Source of the DNA: an uncultured Pelagibacteraceae bacterium
GTDB taxonomy: Bacteria; Pseudomonadota; Alphaproteobacteria; Pelagibacterales; Pelagibacteraceae
DNA length: 64,000 nucleotides
Reading direction: 5' to 3'
Assembly (NCBI GenBank): GCA_902569245.1
Contig: CACFTO010000004.1
Location: forward strand, 36,128 to 100,127
The translations under genes and the position numbers were made by a program. Below are positions 9,624 through 17,404 of this stretch, piece after piece. The notes beneath the pieces are model-generated. The model was not told where the DNA came from and did not search any database. It saw only the letters and a list, made by a program, of their open reading frames with translations. The number at the start of each line of letters is the position of its first letter. Positions within the stretch are counted from its first letter, which is position 1.

Positions 9624-10761
9624 TTGATAACTGTTCTGATCCTTTAGACAGAAGTTCGTTATAAAGTTTTAAATCTGTATCACCTTCACATCCAATTAAT
9701 AAAACGTTCGAATTCATATCTAATTCAAGATCCTTTTTAATTTGTTCGTTATTACAACTAACATTTATACTTATTAGAGCAGGTGCTGAGCATTCTCCTG
9801 CAACAATGTAATCGTCACCAAAGTATCCCTTGGCTAACATTGCAACTGATAATGGTATGTCGGCATCTGGAATACTCAGACAATTATTTACTGAGTTTTT
9901 CAGAATTTGCCATGGGACTAATGATACATCTCCACATGACATTCCCCCCATAATGCTCTCTTTTTCTATTTCAACTCTAGTAAGTTTACCGGCATCAATA
10001 CTTTCCATGACACAGTTTGCATTTTTTGGTTCAATAATAATAATTTTTGGAATTCTTTTAAAATATCTGGCAACTCCCGCAATTACACCAGAAGCCATGC
10101 CTCCAACACCTGCTTGTAGAAATATATGAGTAATATAATGATCGGTTTGTTTGGAGATTTCTTCTATCATCACTGAATATCCAGCCATGGTTAGCTTTGG
10201 AACCATTTGATAATCTTCCCAAGCAACATCTTGTACAATTTCCCATCCATTTTCCTTAGATTGTTTTATGCATTCATTTAAAGAATTTTCATAATTTCCT
10301 TTTACTTTTGTTACTTCTGCTCCAAGTTTTCGCATCTCATCGGCTCTTGTTTCACTTACAAATTCACTTATGAAAATTTTACATGCAATACCGAGTCTTT
10401 TTGCTCCCCAGGCAACTGATTTTCCATGATTTCCTGCCGTTGCTGTAGCAACAACTACATCTTTTCTTCCAGCTGAAACCTCTGCTACCGCATAAGCTCC
10501 TCCAAGTGCTTTAAAAGATTTTAGTCCAAACCTTTTGGACTCATCTTTGTAAAAGATATTTTTAAGATTAAGGTCTTTTGAAAGTTTATTTAACTTGAGT
10601 AGGGGAGTGGGTTCGTAATTTTCCCAACGAGATATAGTATTTAATGCATTATCAATAGTTTCCTTATTTAATACACTTAAAATTTTTTCTCTACTGAATG
10701 AATAATTTTTATTTTTAATAAACGATGAAAATTTATTAATATGACTATAATCTATAGACAT
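9616..10761 (-). CDS. Diaminopropionate ammonia-lyase-like PLP enzyme
   Basis: 381 residues of fold-type II PLP enzyme. The PLP lysine is Lys84 in the segment ESKRFGLKSFKALGGAYA, which closely resembles diaminopropionate ammonia-lyase (DpaL/YgeX). The TATAGNHGKSVAWGAKRLG stretch and the phosphate-binding loop GVGGMASG follow. DpaL converts 2,3-diaminopropionate to pyruvate and ammonia; related members are threonine dehydratase-like, so the substrate is not certain. It begins three bases after the gmaS stop and overlaps the photolyase by 8 bases, which places a deaminating enzyme inside the methylamine/ammonia operon. Confidence 0.75.
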   Translation of the reverse strand: MSIDYSHINKFSSFIKNKNYSFSREKILSVLNKETIDNALNTISRWENYEPTPLLKLNKLSKDLNLKNIFYKDESKRFGLKSFKALGGAYAVAEVSAGRKDVVVATATAGNHGKSVAWGAKRLGIACKIFISEFVSETRADEMRKLGAEVTKVKGNYENSLNECIKQSKENGWEIVQDVAWEDYQMVPKLTMAGYSVMIEEISKQTDHYITHIFLQAGVGGMASGVIAGVARYFKRIPKIIIIEPKNANCVMESIDAGKLTRVEIEKESIMGGMSCGDVSLVPWQILKNSVNNCLSIPDADIPLSVAMLAKGYFGDDYIVAGECSAPALISINVSCNNEQIKKDLELDMNSNVLLIGCEGDTDLKLYNELLSKGSEQLSNG

Positions 10762-10764
10762 ATT

Positions 10765-12090
10765 TTAACAGTCCAAAGTATTAGATCTTTCCCACTTTGT
10801 AATAGGTTTTAATTTATCAAATTTTTCTTTTGACTTGAAATTTTCAATTTCAGATTTTTTTAATTTAATATAACTGTTTAAAACATTTTTTCCAAAAGCA
10901 TTTTTCAGGACTGTATTAAAATTTAACAATTCTAGGGAATCTTCTAATGTATTTGGTAATTTTTGTAGGTTTGGATATTTTTGGTGATCAGTATACATAT
11001 TACAGAATAATGGTTTTCCAGGATTAATTTTTTTTCTAATCCCATTTATGCCTGCTGCTAAAACTCCTGCTTGTAGTAAATATGGATTCGCTGATCCATC
11101 CATTAATCTAAGTTCAAATCTTCCAGGATCTGGAACTCTTATCATATGTGTTCGATTATTCCCCGTGTAAGAAATACTACTTGGCGACCATGTTGCACCA
11201 GATTTTGTCGGTGGTGCATTAATTCTTCTATAACTATTTAATGTTGGATTAAAAAATGCTGATAATGAACCTGCATTCTTGATTACTCCACCCAAAAAAT
11301 TGTATGCTAATTTACTAAGCCCAAGTTTATCATTTTTATCTAAAAATTTATTTTTTTTCTTATCCCATAGTGAAATATGTGCATGACATCCATTACCTGT
11401 CAGTTGTTCAAATGGTTTAGGCATAAATGTTGCTCTCAATCCATGCTTTTCTGCTATAGACTTAACCATAAATTTAAAAAATGTATGTCTGTCTGCTGTA
11501 GTTAAGCAGTCAGTGTAGTCCCAATTCATTTCAAACTGGCCATTAGCATCTTCATGATCATTTTGATATGGGTTCCATCCCAATGTAATCATGCAATCGC
11601 ATATCTCTTTTATTAAATCATATTGCCTCATTAAAGCTGATTGGTCGTAACAAGGTTTAGATTGAGTATCCCTTGAGTCTGCAATAGAACTACCGTCAGG
11701 TGATGTAAGAAAATATTCACACTCAACACCCGATTTCATCGTGTAACCTTCATTTGATAGTGATTTTATTTGGTTTTTTAGCATCACTCTTGGTGATGCC
11801 TCAACAGGTTTGCCATTCATCCATAGGTCTGAAGCAAGCCAACCTACTTCTTTATTCCAAGGTAATTGTATCAAGCTATTTGGATCCGGTATAGCAAACA
11901 TATCAGAGTCTGCTGGTGTCATATCAAGCCACGCCGCAAATCCAGCAAATCCTGCACCATTTTTTTGCATCTCTTTTATTGCTTGTGCAGGTACTAATTT
12001 TGATCTTAATACACCAAACAAATCAACGAAACTTATTAAAAAATATTTAATTTTTTTAGATTTAGCAATATTAGATAAATTTTTGGGCAT
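10765..12090 (-). CDS. gmaS: Gamma-glutamylmethylamide synthetase / type III glutamine synthetase (GmaS/GlnT)
   Basis: 441 residues, the size of GmaS and GlnT. Glutamine synthetase metal and substrate motifs are complete: GVECEYFL, NDHEDANGQFEMNW, TGNGCHAHISLWD, TGNNRTHM and PDPGRFELRLMDG. GmaS ligates methylamine to the gamma-carboxyl of glutamate using ATP; GlnT does the same with ammonia, and the two are near-identical in motif content. The adjacent mgsCBA-like trio upstream, and tmm, tdm and a Mgd/Sox complex elsewhere in the window, favour GmaS. The gene follows mgsC by 39 bases and ends three bases before the PLP enzyme. Without a phylogenetic placement, GlnT remains the alternative. 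Confidence 0.75.
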   Translation of the reverse strand: MPKNLSNIAKSKKIKYFLISFVDLFGVLRSKLVPAQAIKEMQKNGAGFAGFAAWLDMTPADSDMFAIPDPNSLIQLPWNKEVGWLASDLWMNGKPVEASPRVMLKNQIKSLSNEGYTMKSGVECEYFLTSPDGSSIADSRDTQSKPCYDQSALMRQYDLIKEICDCMITLGWNPYQNDHEDANGQFEMNWDYTDCLTTADRHTFFKFMVKSIAEKHGLRATFMPKPFEQLTGNGCHAHISLWDKKKNKFLDKNDKLGLSKLAYNFLGGVIKNAGSLSAFFNPTLNSYRRINAPPTKSGATWSPSSISYTGNNRTHMIRVPDPGRFELRLMDGSANPYLLQAGVLAAGINGIRKKINPGKPLFCNMYTDHQKYPNLQKLPNTLEDSLELLNFNTVLKNAFGKNVLNSYIKLKKSEIENFKSKEKFDKLKPITKWERSNTLDC

Positions 12091-12129
12091 TTATAATTAT
12101 ACTACGAATTATTTATTAACTATCAATAA

Positions 12130-13449
12130 CTATTTCTTTTTTATACCTGGTATCCAGCTAGTTCCTGCCAAAGGAACTCTAGCCATTGCTGCAGCCTCAA
12201 CGGTTAATGCACATAAATCCTCTGGTTCTAAGTTATGAAGACTGTTTTTACCACACGCTCGTGCAATAGTTTGTGCTTCTAAAGACATGACCTTTAAATA
12301 ATTTGATAATTTTCTACCAGCTTTTTTTGGATCTAATCTTTTCATTAGCTCTGGTTTCTGAGTTGAAATTCCTGCAGGATCATTTCCCTCATGCCAGTCG
12401 TCGTACGCCCCAGCTTTACTTCCAAGTTTTTCATATTCTTTTTCCCATTTAGGATCATTATCACCAATTGCAATCATGGCTGCACTCCCAATTGATACTG
12501 CATCAGCTCCTAAGGCAAGAGCTTTGGCTACATCTGCACCATTTCTAATTCCACCAGAAATTATAAGCTGAACTTCTCTATGAGAATTTAAATCTTGCAA
12601 AGCATCAACTGCTGGTCTTATGCAGGCTAAAGTTGGTTGACCTACATTTTCAATAAATACTTCTTGTGTAGCTGCTGTACCACCTTGCATACCATCTAAG
12701 ACAACAACATCTGCTCCAGCTTTTACAGCTAATGCTGTATCATAATATGGTCTTGCTCCAGCAATTTTAATAAAAATAGGAACTTTCCATTTAGTAATTT
12801 CTCTTAATTCCAAAATTTTTATTTTTAAATCATCAGGACCAGTCCAATCAGGATGACGACACGCAGATCTTTGGTCAATACCTTTTGGTAGAGTTCTCAT
12901 TTCTGCAACACGATCATCTATTTTTTGTCCAAGCAACATTCCTCCTCCACCAGGTTTTGCACCTTGTCCAATTACCACTTCAATAGCATCCGCTTTTCTT
13001 AAATCTTTTGGGTTCATCCCATATCTTGATGGTAAAAGTTGATAAACTAAATTTTTAGATTGGCCTCTTTCCTCTGGTGTCATTCCTCCATCACCTGTTG
13101 TGGTAGATGTGCCAGCTGCACTTGCTCCTCTTCCTAATGCCTCTTTTGCTGGACCAGACAATGCTCCAAAACTCATACCTGCAATCGTAATTGGAATATC
13201 AAGCTCTAATGGTTTTTTTGCATATTTTGTGCCTAAAGTTACATTTGTAGTACATTTTTCTCTATATCCTTCCAAAGGATATCTAGACATTGAAGCACCT
13301 AAAAATAATAAATCATCAAAATGTGGAAGCTTTCTTTTCGAACCACCACCCCTAATATCATAAATTCCAGTTTCAGCAGCTCTCCTAATTTCAGAGTTAG
13401 TGTATTCATCAAAGGTCCAGGATTGACGAGGGAGAGTTTTATTTTTCAT
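12130..13449 (-). CDS. mgsC: N-methylglutamate synthase subunit C-like, FMN glutamate synthase domain
   Basis: 439 residues matching the FMN-binding central domain of glutamate synthase as a free-standing subunit. Visible elements include TIAGMSFGALSGPAKEAL, DQRSACRHPDW, VVLDGMQGGTAATQE, IISGGIRNGADVAKALALG and SIGSAAM, which form the (beta/alpha)8 barrel and FMN phosphate site. The cysteines that hold the [3Fe-4S] cluster in glutamate synthase are absent: the corresponding stretch near residue 350 reads AYDDWHEGNDPAG. The likely role is forming N-methylglutamate from the product of GmaS with MgsA and MgsB. It starts two bases after mgsB stops. Confidence 0.78.
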   Translation of the reverse strand: MKNKTLPRQSWTFDEYTNSEIRRAAETGIYDIRGGGSKRKLPHFDDLLFLGASMSRYPLEGYREKCTTNVTLGTKYAKKPLELDIPITIAGMSFGALSGPAKEALGRGASAAGTSTTTGDGGMTPEERGQSKNLVYQLLPSRYGMNPKDLRKADAIEVVIGQGAKPGGGGMLLGQKIDDRVAEMRTLPKGIDQRSACRHPDWTGPDDLKIKILELREITKWKVPIFIKIAGARPYYDTALAVKAGADVVVLDGMQGGTAATQEVFIENVGQPTLACIRPAVDALQDLNSHREVQLIISGGIRNGADVAKALALGADAVSIGSAAMIAIGDNDPKWEKEYEKLGSKAGAYDDWHEGNDPAGISTQKPELMKRLDPKKAGRKLSNYLKVMSLEAQTIARACGKNSLHNLEPEDLCALTVEAAAMARVPLAGTSWIPGIKKK

Positions 13450-13451
13450 AA

Positions 13452-14132
13452 TTAATAATTAGATACGTTATCAATATTAAAATTATATAGTTTTCTTGCG
13501 GAACCATATCTTTTAAATTGTTCAGGTTTAATATTTGATCCAGCCCTTTTTAAAAGCTCTTTTAATTTTGTCTTATGTTTTTTACTCATTTTTTTTTCTT
13601 CACAATCCGCTCCTAAAGATTTTACTTTTCCTTTTACATATATGTCTGTTTCATACAAACTATCACCTAATGCTTCACCTGCATCACCACAAACAACCAA
13701 ATTTCCAGATTGTGCCATAAATGCTGACATATGACCAACAGATCCTTTTACAATTATATCAATACCTTTCATAGATATTCCACATCTTGAACTTGCATCA
13801 CCATCAATAATCAAAGTTCCACCATGAGCAGTTGCACCTGCAGATTGTGATGCATTTCCTTTTACATGAACTTTTCCAGACATCATGTTTTCTGCAACTC
13901 CAGTTCCCACATTTCCATCAACTATAATATTTGCATTTTGGTTCATACCTGCACAATAATACCCAACATGACCTTTAATGGTTACATCAATATTTTCTGT
14001 AAGACCTGCACAGACAGCATGATTACCTTCAGGGTTTGATATTACAAAGTCTCTTTTATTTTTTTTACGATCAATATTTTGAAGTTTTTCATTAACAGAT
14101 CTCAATTTCAATTTCTTTAAATCAAGTATCAT
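13452..14132 (-). CDS. mgsB: N-methylglutamate synthase subunit B-like, GXGXG beta-helix domain
   Basis: A protein of about 226 residues built almost wholly of GXGXG beta-helix repeats, for example IDVTIKGHVGYYCAG, NIIVDGNVGTGVAEN, LIIDGDASSRCG and IIVKGSVGHMSA. This domain is the C-terminal structural part of glutamate synthase, here a separate subunit. I place the start at the ATG at 14132, which overlaps the mgsA stop by one base (TAATG); an upstream ATG at 14144 would add four residues inside mgsA. It is the partner of the FMN and amidotransferase-like subunits on either side. Confidence 0.78.
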   Translation of the reverse strand: MILDLKKLKLRSVNEKLQNIDRKKNKRDFVISNPEGNHAVCAGLTENIDVTIKGHVGYYCAGMNQNANIIVDGNVGTGVAENMMSGKVHVKGNASQSAGATAHGGTLIIDGDASSRCGISMKGIDIIVKGSVGHMSAFMAQSGNLVVCGDAGEALGDSLYETDIYVKGKVKSLGADCEEKKMSKKHKTKLKELLKRAGSNIKPEQFKRYGSARKLYNFNIDNVSNY

Positions 14133-15010
14133 TATTTTCCCCAAGAATAAACGATACCTGGCTCAGGTTCAAAAATTTTTGCATTATTTACATTTGGTAA
14201 ATGTGCCATTGCTTGAAACTCTGATGAAATTGCTACATAGTCTTTTGTTTCAGCAATTACAGCAGGCTTGCATGCTATCTCATCTCTTAGAACTGCAAAA
14301 CCACTATGTGTTCCTGCAATAAAAGTATAAAATCCATCCAAATCGCTTAAGCCTTTATTTAATGTTTGTTTTAAATTTCTTTTTTTTAAACTATCTGAAA
14401 TATAACCAGCAGCTACTTCTGTATCATTATCAGAACTAAATTTGGATCCATTTTTTTTTAATTTTCTTCTTAAATTGTTATGATTAGACAAGGAACCATT
14501 ATGTACTAAGCATTCATCTTCACCTGTAGAGTAGGGATGTGATCCATCAGTTGTAATTGCACTTTCTGTAGCCATTCTTGTATGACCAATAGCATGTGTT
14601 CCGGAAAAATTATCTAAATTAAATTTTTTCACAACATTACTAGGACTTCCAACTTGTTTAAAAATTTCAATAGATTTTCCGTACCCAACTAGTGATATTG
14701 TCGAAAAATCTTCTAAAATAGGGAGAATTTTACTAGGTTTTTCAATAGATTTTAAAATTACGTGGTCTGAATTCTTTTCTATATTTGTAAGTTTTACTTT
14801 CTTTTTAATTTCATTTTTGAATTTTTCAAAACTCATATCATTTAAACAAATAGAATATTTATAAATTTTTTTTTTATCACTTTTATAAATTGCAAAACCT
14901 GCACTGTCAGGACCTCTAGACTCCATACTGACTAACATTTTAGAAAGCATTCCTCCTAAAGATTTTTCAAATTTTCTAGATTTTAGATAAATTCCAACAA
15001 TGCCACACAT
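14132..15010 (-). CDS. mgsA: N-methylglutamate synthase subunit A-like, class II amidotransferase domain
   Basis: 292 residues of Ntn-type class II glutamine amidotransferase. The nucleophile is Cys2 (MCGIVGIY), exposed after removal of Met. Further conserved segments are SMESRGPDSAGFA, IGHTRMATESA, HPYSTGEDECLVHNGSLSNH and DNDTEVAAGYI. In glutamate synthase this domain releases ammonia from glutamine; in N-methylglutamate synthase the equivalent subunit handles gamma-glutamylmethylamide. The length matches MgsA. It is the first gene of the A-B-C-gmaS order and follows a small membrane protein gene by 9 bases. Confidence 0.78.
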   Translation of the reverse strand: MCGIVGIYLKSRKFEKSLGGMLSKMLVSMESRGPDSAGFAIYKSDKKKIYKYSICLNDMSFEKFKNEIKKKVKLTNIEKNSDHVILKSIEKPSKILPILEDFSTISLVGYGKSIEIFKQVGSPSNVVKKFNLDNFSGTHAIGHTRMATESAITTDGSHPYSTGEDECLVHNGSLSNHNNLRRKLKKNGSKFSSDNDTEVAAGYISDSLKKRNLKQTLNKGLSDLDGFYTFIAGTHSGFAVLRDEIACKPAVIAETKDYVAISSEFQAMAHLPNVNNAKIFEPEPGIVYSWGK

Positions 15011-15019
15011 AAATAAGTT

Positions 15020-15172
15020 TTAAAGTAGTGATAATAATTGGTCTTTATAGTAAAGCACATTAATTATAACAATGATAATGATTGCGGCATAGACACCATA
15101 TTTAGATTTAGGCCATGCTAATCTAGCCATTTTACTCGGTGTTTTGTTGAGATTTTTTTTATCTTCTTCCAT
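15020..15172 (-). CDS. 50-residue single-pass membrane protein, unknown
   Basis: An ORF below the usual length cut-off: ATG at 15172, TAA ending at 15020, 50 residues. A basic, soluble N-terminal half (to about residue 24) is followed by one strongly hydrophobic helix (AAIIIIVIINVLYY) and a short C-terminal tail. The composition is that of a real small membrane protein and it fills the gap between the 75-residue gene and mgsA in the same direction. A 10-bp perfect hairpin ends 8 bases before the start codon. No family is recognised. An in-frame ATG at 15190 lies inside the hairpin and is less likely. Confidence 0.6.
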   Translation of the reverse strand: MEEDKKNLNKTPSKMARLAWPKSKYGVYAAIIIIVIINVLYYKDQLLSLL

Positions 15173-15180
15173 ACTTTGTA

Positions 15181-15208
15181 AAGGGCGCATCTAAATTTAT
15201 GCGCCCTT
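15181..15208. repeat. Perfect 10-bp stem, 8-nt loop hairpin inside the amt operon
   Basis: AAGGGCGCAT at 15181-15190 pairs exactly with ATGCGCCCTT at 15199-15208. On the minus strand, the direction of the genes, it lies 12 bases after the stop of the 75-residue protein gene and ends 8 bases before the ATG of the 50-residue gene. It has no U-tract in that direction (TACAAAGT follows), so it does not look like an intrinsic terminator for the operon. It is followed by a T run only on the plus strand. It may stabilise the upstream amt message or tune downstream translation. Confidence 0.7.
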
Positions 15209-15220
15209 ATCGTTTTTTAT

Positions 15221-15448
15221 TTATCCATCAGTAATATTACTCTTCCATGCATTTGAACTTGGTCTTTTTCTTGCAAGCTTAGAAAGTTTATCACTTTCTT
15301 GTTTTGAGCTTACAACTGTCCAACCTATCCAAATAACAGCAAGTATAAGAACTAATATACCTTCTGATCCTACTCCAGGATAAATAGCACCCACAACATC
15401 CTCTGCAGGTTTATTTAAGTGATCTATCCAATTAGATACTGTAGCCAT
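15221..15448 (-). CDS. 75-residue membrane protein next to the ammonium transporter
   Basis: 75 residues with one central membrane helix (about residues 27-46, GSEGILVLILAVIWIGWTVV) and a basic C-terminal tail. It begins 11 bases after the amt stop, so it is co-transcribed with the transporter. No family is recognised. Its constant position by an Amt channel suggests an accessory or regulatory subunit, but that is inference from context. The start is supported by AGGAGG-like purines just upstream (tatcctccttt on the plus strand). Confidence 0.65.
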   Translation of the reverse strand: MATVSNWIDHLNKPAEDVVGAIYPGVGSEGILVLILAVIWIGWTVVSSKQESDKLSKLARKRPSSNAWKSNITDG

Positions 15449-15459
15449 ATTATCCTCCT

Positions 15460-16860
15460 TTAAGTACTTGAAGAAGCAACAGTTTTTTCATCTTCTTTTG
15501 CTTCCTCCATTATTTGGTAATCTAATCCAGCTAACTCAACTTCCCTTGGAATTCTGAGTTTGCCAATACCATTTAACACTCTAGCTATAATGTAGCCTGG
15601 GATCATTCCAAGAACAAAGAACATGATTATTGCACCTATGAACATTCCTAAAGGATTTATTGCAGCATATGTAGTTCCATCCCACATAGCACCAACACTG
15701 TATCCTGAAGAAGGGTATCCATTTAATACAAAACCGCATATCACTAGTCCTGCAAACCCAGCATAACCATGAACTGCTACTGCTCCAACTGCATCATCAA
15801 TTTTGAACCTACGTTCAACCCAGTAATGCATTTTGTAAGCTATAACGACACCAATCATTCCAATTATCAAAGATTGTATTGGATGATAAAGGTCATTTCC
15901 AGCAGATGCACAGATTATTCCAGCTAAACCACTTGAGTAAGTCCAGAAAGGATCACCTTTCGAAACAACATAACCTGCTAATAATCCTCCTGAGAGAGAC
16001 ATTAAAAAGTTCATTGTTATTCCACTAAGTGTGGTTGGCGTTACATAAATTGTGGTTGCAGTAAAGTAAGTGACACCTTCCATGCCATACTCAGGTCCAA
16101 GATCGTAAATTGGAATATTACAAGCAGCATAAAATCCCCAAAAACCTGTATAAATTAAGAATAATCCAACAGTTACTAACCAAGGATTTCTGGGTCCAAT
16201 ATTTCTAGGTTCGCCACTTGATGAAAATTTTCCAATTCTTGGTCCTAAAACAGCAAGTACCCCTAAAGCAAATCCACCAGCTACTGCGTGAATTACACCT
16301 GAGGCATAAGCATCATGGTAACCGAGTATCTTCAACATCCATCCGTCAAAGTGCCATCCCCATGCAGCATCTATACTCCAAAATACAGATCCAATTGCAA
16401 TCGCAAGAATTCCAAAAGCAAAAGTAGTAATTCTTTCAATTACAGCACCTGATACAATGGATGCAGCTGTCCATGAGAAAAGTAAAAATGCAGCCCAAAA
16501 TACTCCACTAATATGATCTCCTAAGTTTACTGCCATCAATTCACTATTTGGCAGATACCACTTAGCACTAAAAGCTGAGTCATCTGTAATTAGCGCTGCG
16601 CTTTCATTCATTATTGATGGTGCAAGACCTGGTCCTGTTGGAAATGCCCAATAAATCCACCAACCAAATAAAAACCAAGTTACTGTTACCAAAGGAATCA
16701 GCATTGTATTTTTCATTAATGTATGTTGATGATGTTTGTATCGGGAAGCTCCAACTTCATACATACAGAATCCTACGTGGATAAGAAACATTAGTACTAC
16801 TGTTATCCAATAGTAAAATTCTGTGAATATGGTTGTCAATGCACCTAGTTCGTCAGTCAT
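15460..16860 (-). CDS. amt: Ammonium transporter (Amt/MEP/Rh family)
   Basis: 466 residues with about 11 membrane helices. Family landmarks include GFCMYEVGASRYKHHQH in helix 1-2, the first channel histidine in GVIHAVAGGFALG (about residue 190) and the second in AVHGYAGFAG (about residue 364). Amt proteins conduct ammonium into the cytoplasm and can also pass methylammonium, which fits an operon flanked by two glutamine synthetase/glutamate synthase-type sets. A GGAGG ribosome site precedes the start. The 134 bases upstream, before the 135-residue gene stop, are A+T-rich and probably carry the promoter; I saw no clear sigma-54 element there. Confidence 0.9.
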   Translation of the reverse strand: MTDELGALTTIFTEFYYWITVVLMFLIHVGFCMYEVGASRYKHHQHTLMKNTMLIPLVTVTWFLFGWWIYWAFPTGPGLAPSIMNESAALITDDSAFSAKWYLPNSELMAVNLGDHISGVFWAAFLLFSWTAASIVSGAVIERITTFAFGILAIAIGSVFWSIDAAWGWHFDGWMLKILGYHDAYASGVIHAVAGGFALGVLAVLGPRIGKFSSSGEPRNIGPRNPWLVTVGLFLIYTGFWGFYAACNIPIYDLGPEYGMEGVTYFTATTIYVTPTTLSGITMNFLMSLSGGLLAGYVVSKGDPFWTYSSGLAGIICASAGNDLYHPIQSLIIGMIGVVIAYKMHYWVERRFKIDDAVGAVAVHGYAGFAGLVICGFVLNGYPSSGYSVGAMWDGTTYAAINPLGMFIGAIIMFFVLGMIPGYIIARVLNGIGKLRIPREVELAGLDYQIMEEAKEDEKTVASSST

Positions 16861-16994
16861 TTAACCTCCAATTGTTTAAACAAATTACTTAAATATTAAT
16901 ATTTCGAATTATGGGATCAATCTTAAATAAAACAATTATATCAATACAAATTTATAATATTACAACTATAAGTATATATAAATTGTTGGTGATT

Positions 16995-17402
16995 CTAAAA
17001 TTTTCGATAAGCTTTTTTTAAATCTACTAATGGGTGATTTGGAGACATTTGAAATTTTACCAATAGTTCTCTTGCTATCATGTCTCTATCTTGTTGGTTA
17101 TTTGGTAATTTAATTTTTTTTGGAATAGTCACCCAACCATTTGCGTTTCTATCAAAAACTGCAGGTCTATCTTCTTCATACCCCATGTGAACATCTTCCA
17201 ACCAATTTAAATCATCCCAACCCATTGCTTCAATATATTTTTTTAGGAAAGGAGTTATTCTTGAATAGTCTGGCAATAAATTTACATCATACCTATAACC
17301 AATAGTTTGACCTATCATCTTTTCTCGAGCAGTTTCTTTCTTTTTACCTAACTGACCTTTAACTGTTTTTTTGCTCGATTTCTTACTTTTTTTTTTTGGC
17401 AT
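16995..17402 (-). CDS. Uncharacterised 135-residue protein coupled to the second synthase module
   Basis: 135 residues, soluble. The first 28 residues are almost all Lys, Ser, Thr and Gly (a SAR11-style basic tail). The rest is a compact domain with motifs GYRYDVNLLPDYSRITPFLK, WLEDVHMGYEEDRPAVFDR and RDMIARELLVKFQ. It starts two bases after the FMN subunit gene, so it is translated with that module. I recognise no family. The tight linkage suggests a small extra subunit or assembly factor of the glutamate synthase-like complex, which the first set lacks. Confidence 0.65.
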   Translation of the reverse strand: MPKKKSKKSSKKTVKGQLGKKKETAREKMIGQTIGYRYDVNLLPDYSRITPFLKKYIEAMGWDDLNWLEDVHMGYEEDRPAVFDRNANGWVTIPKKIKLPNNQQDRDMIARELLVKFQMSPNHPLVDLKKAYRKF

Positions 17403-17404
17403 AA

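Noticed and set aside
11810..12238. 142-residue plus-strand frame
   Set aside because: Antisense to gmaS and mgsC with shadow-type composition; both minus-strand genes carry full catalytic motifs.
16861..16994. Sigma-54 promoter before amt
   Set aside because: No GG-N10-GC arrangement with proper flanks is visible in this A+T-rich gap.
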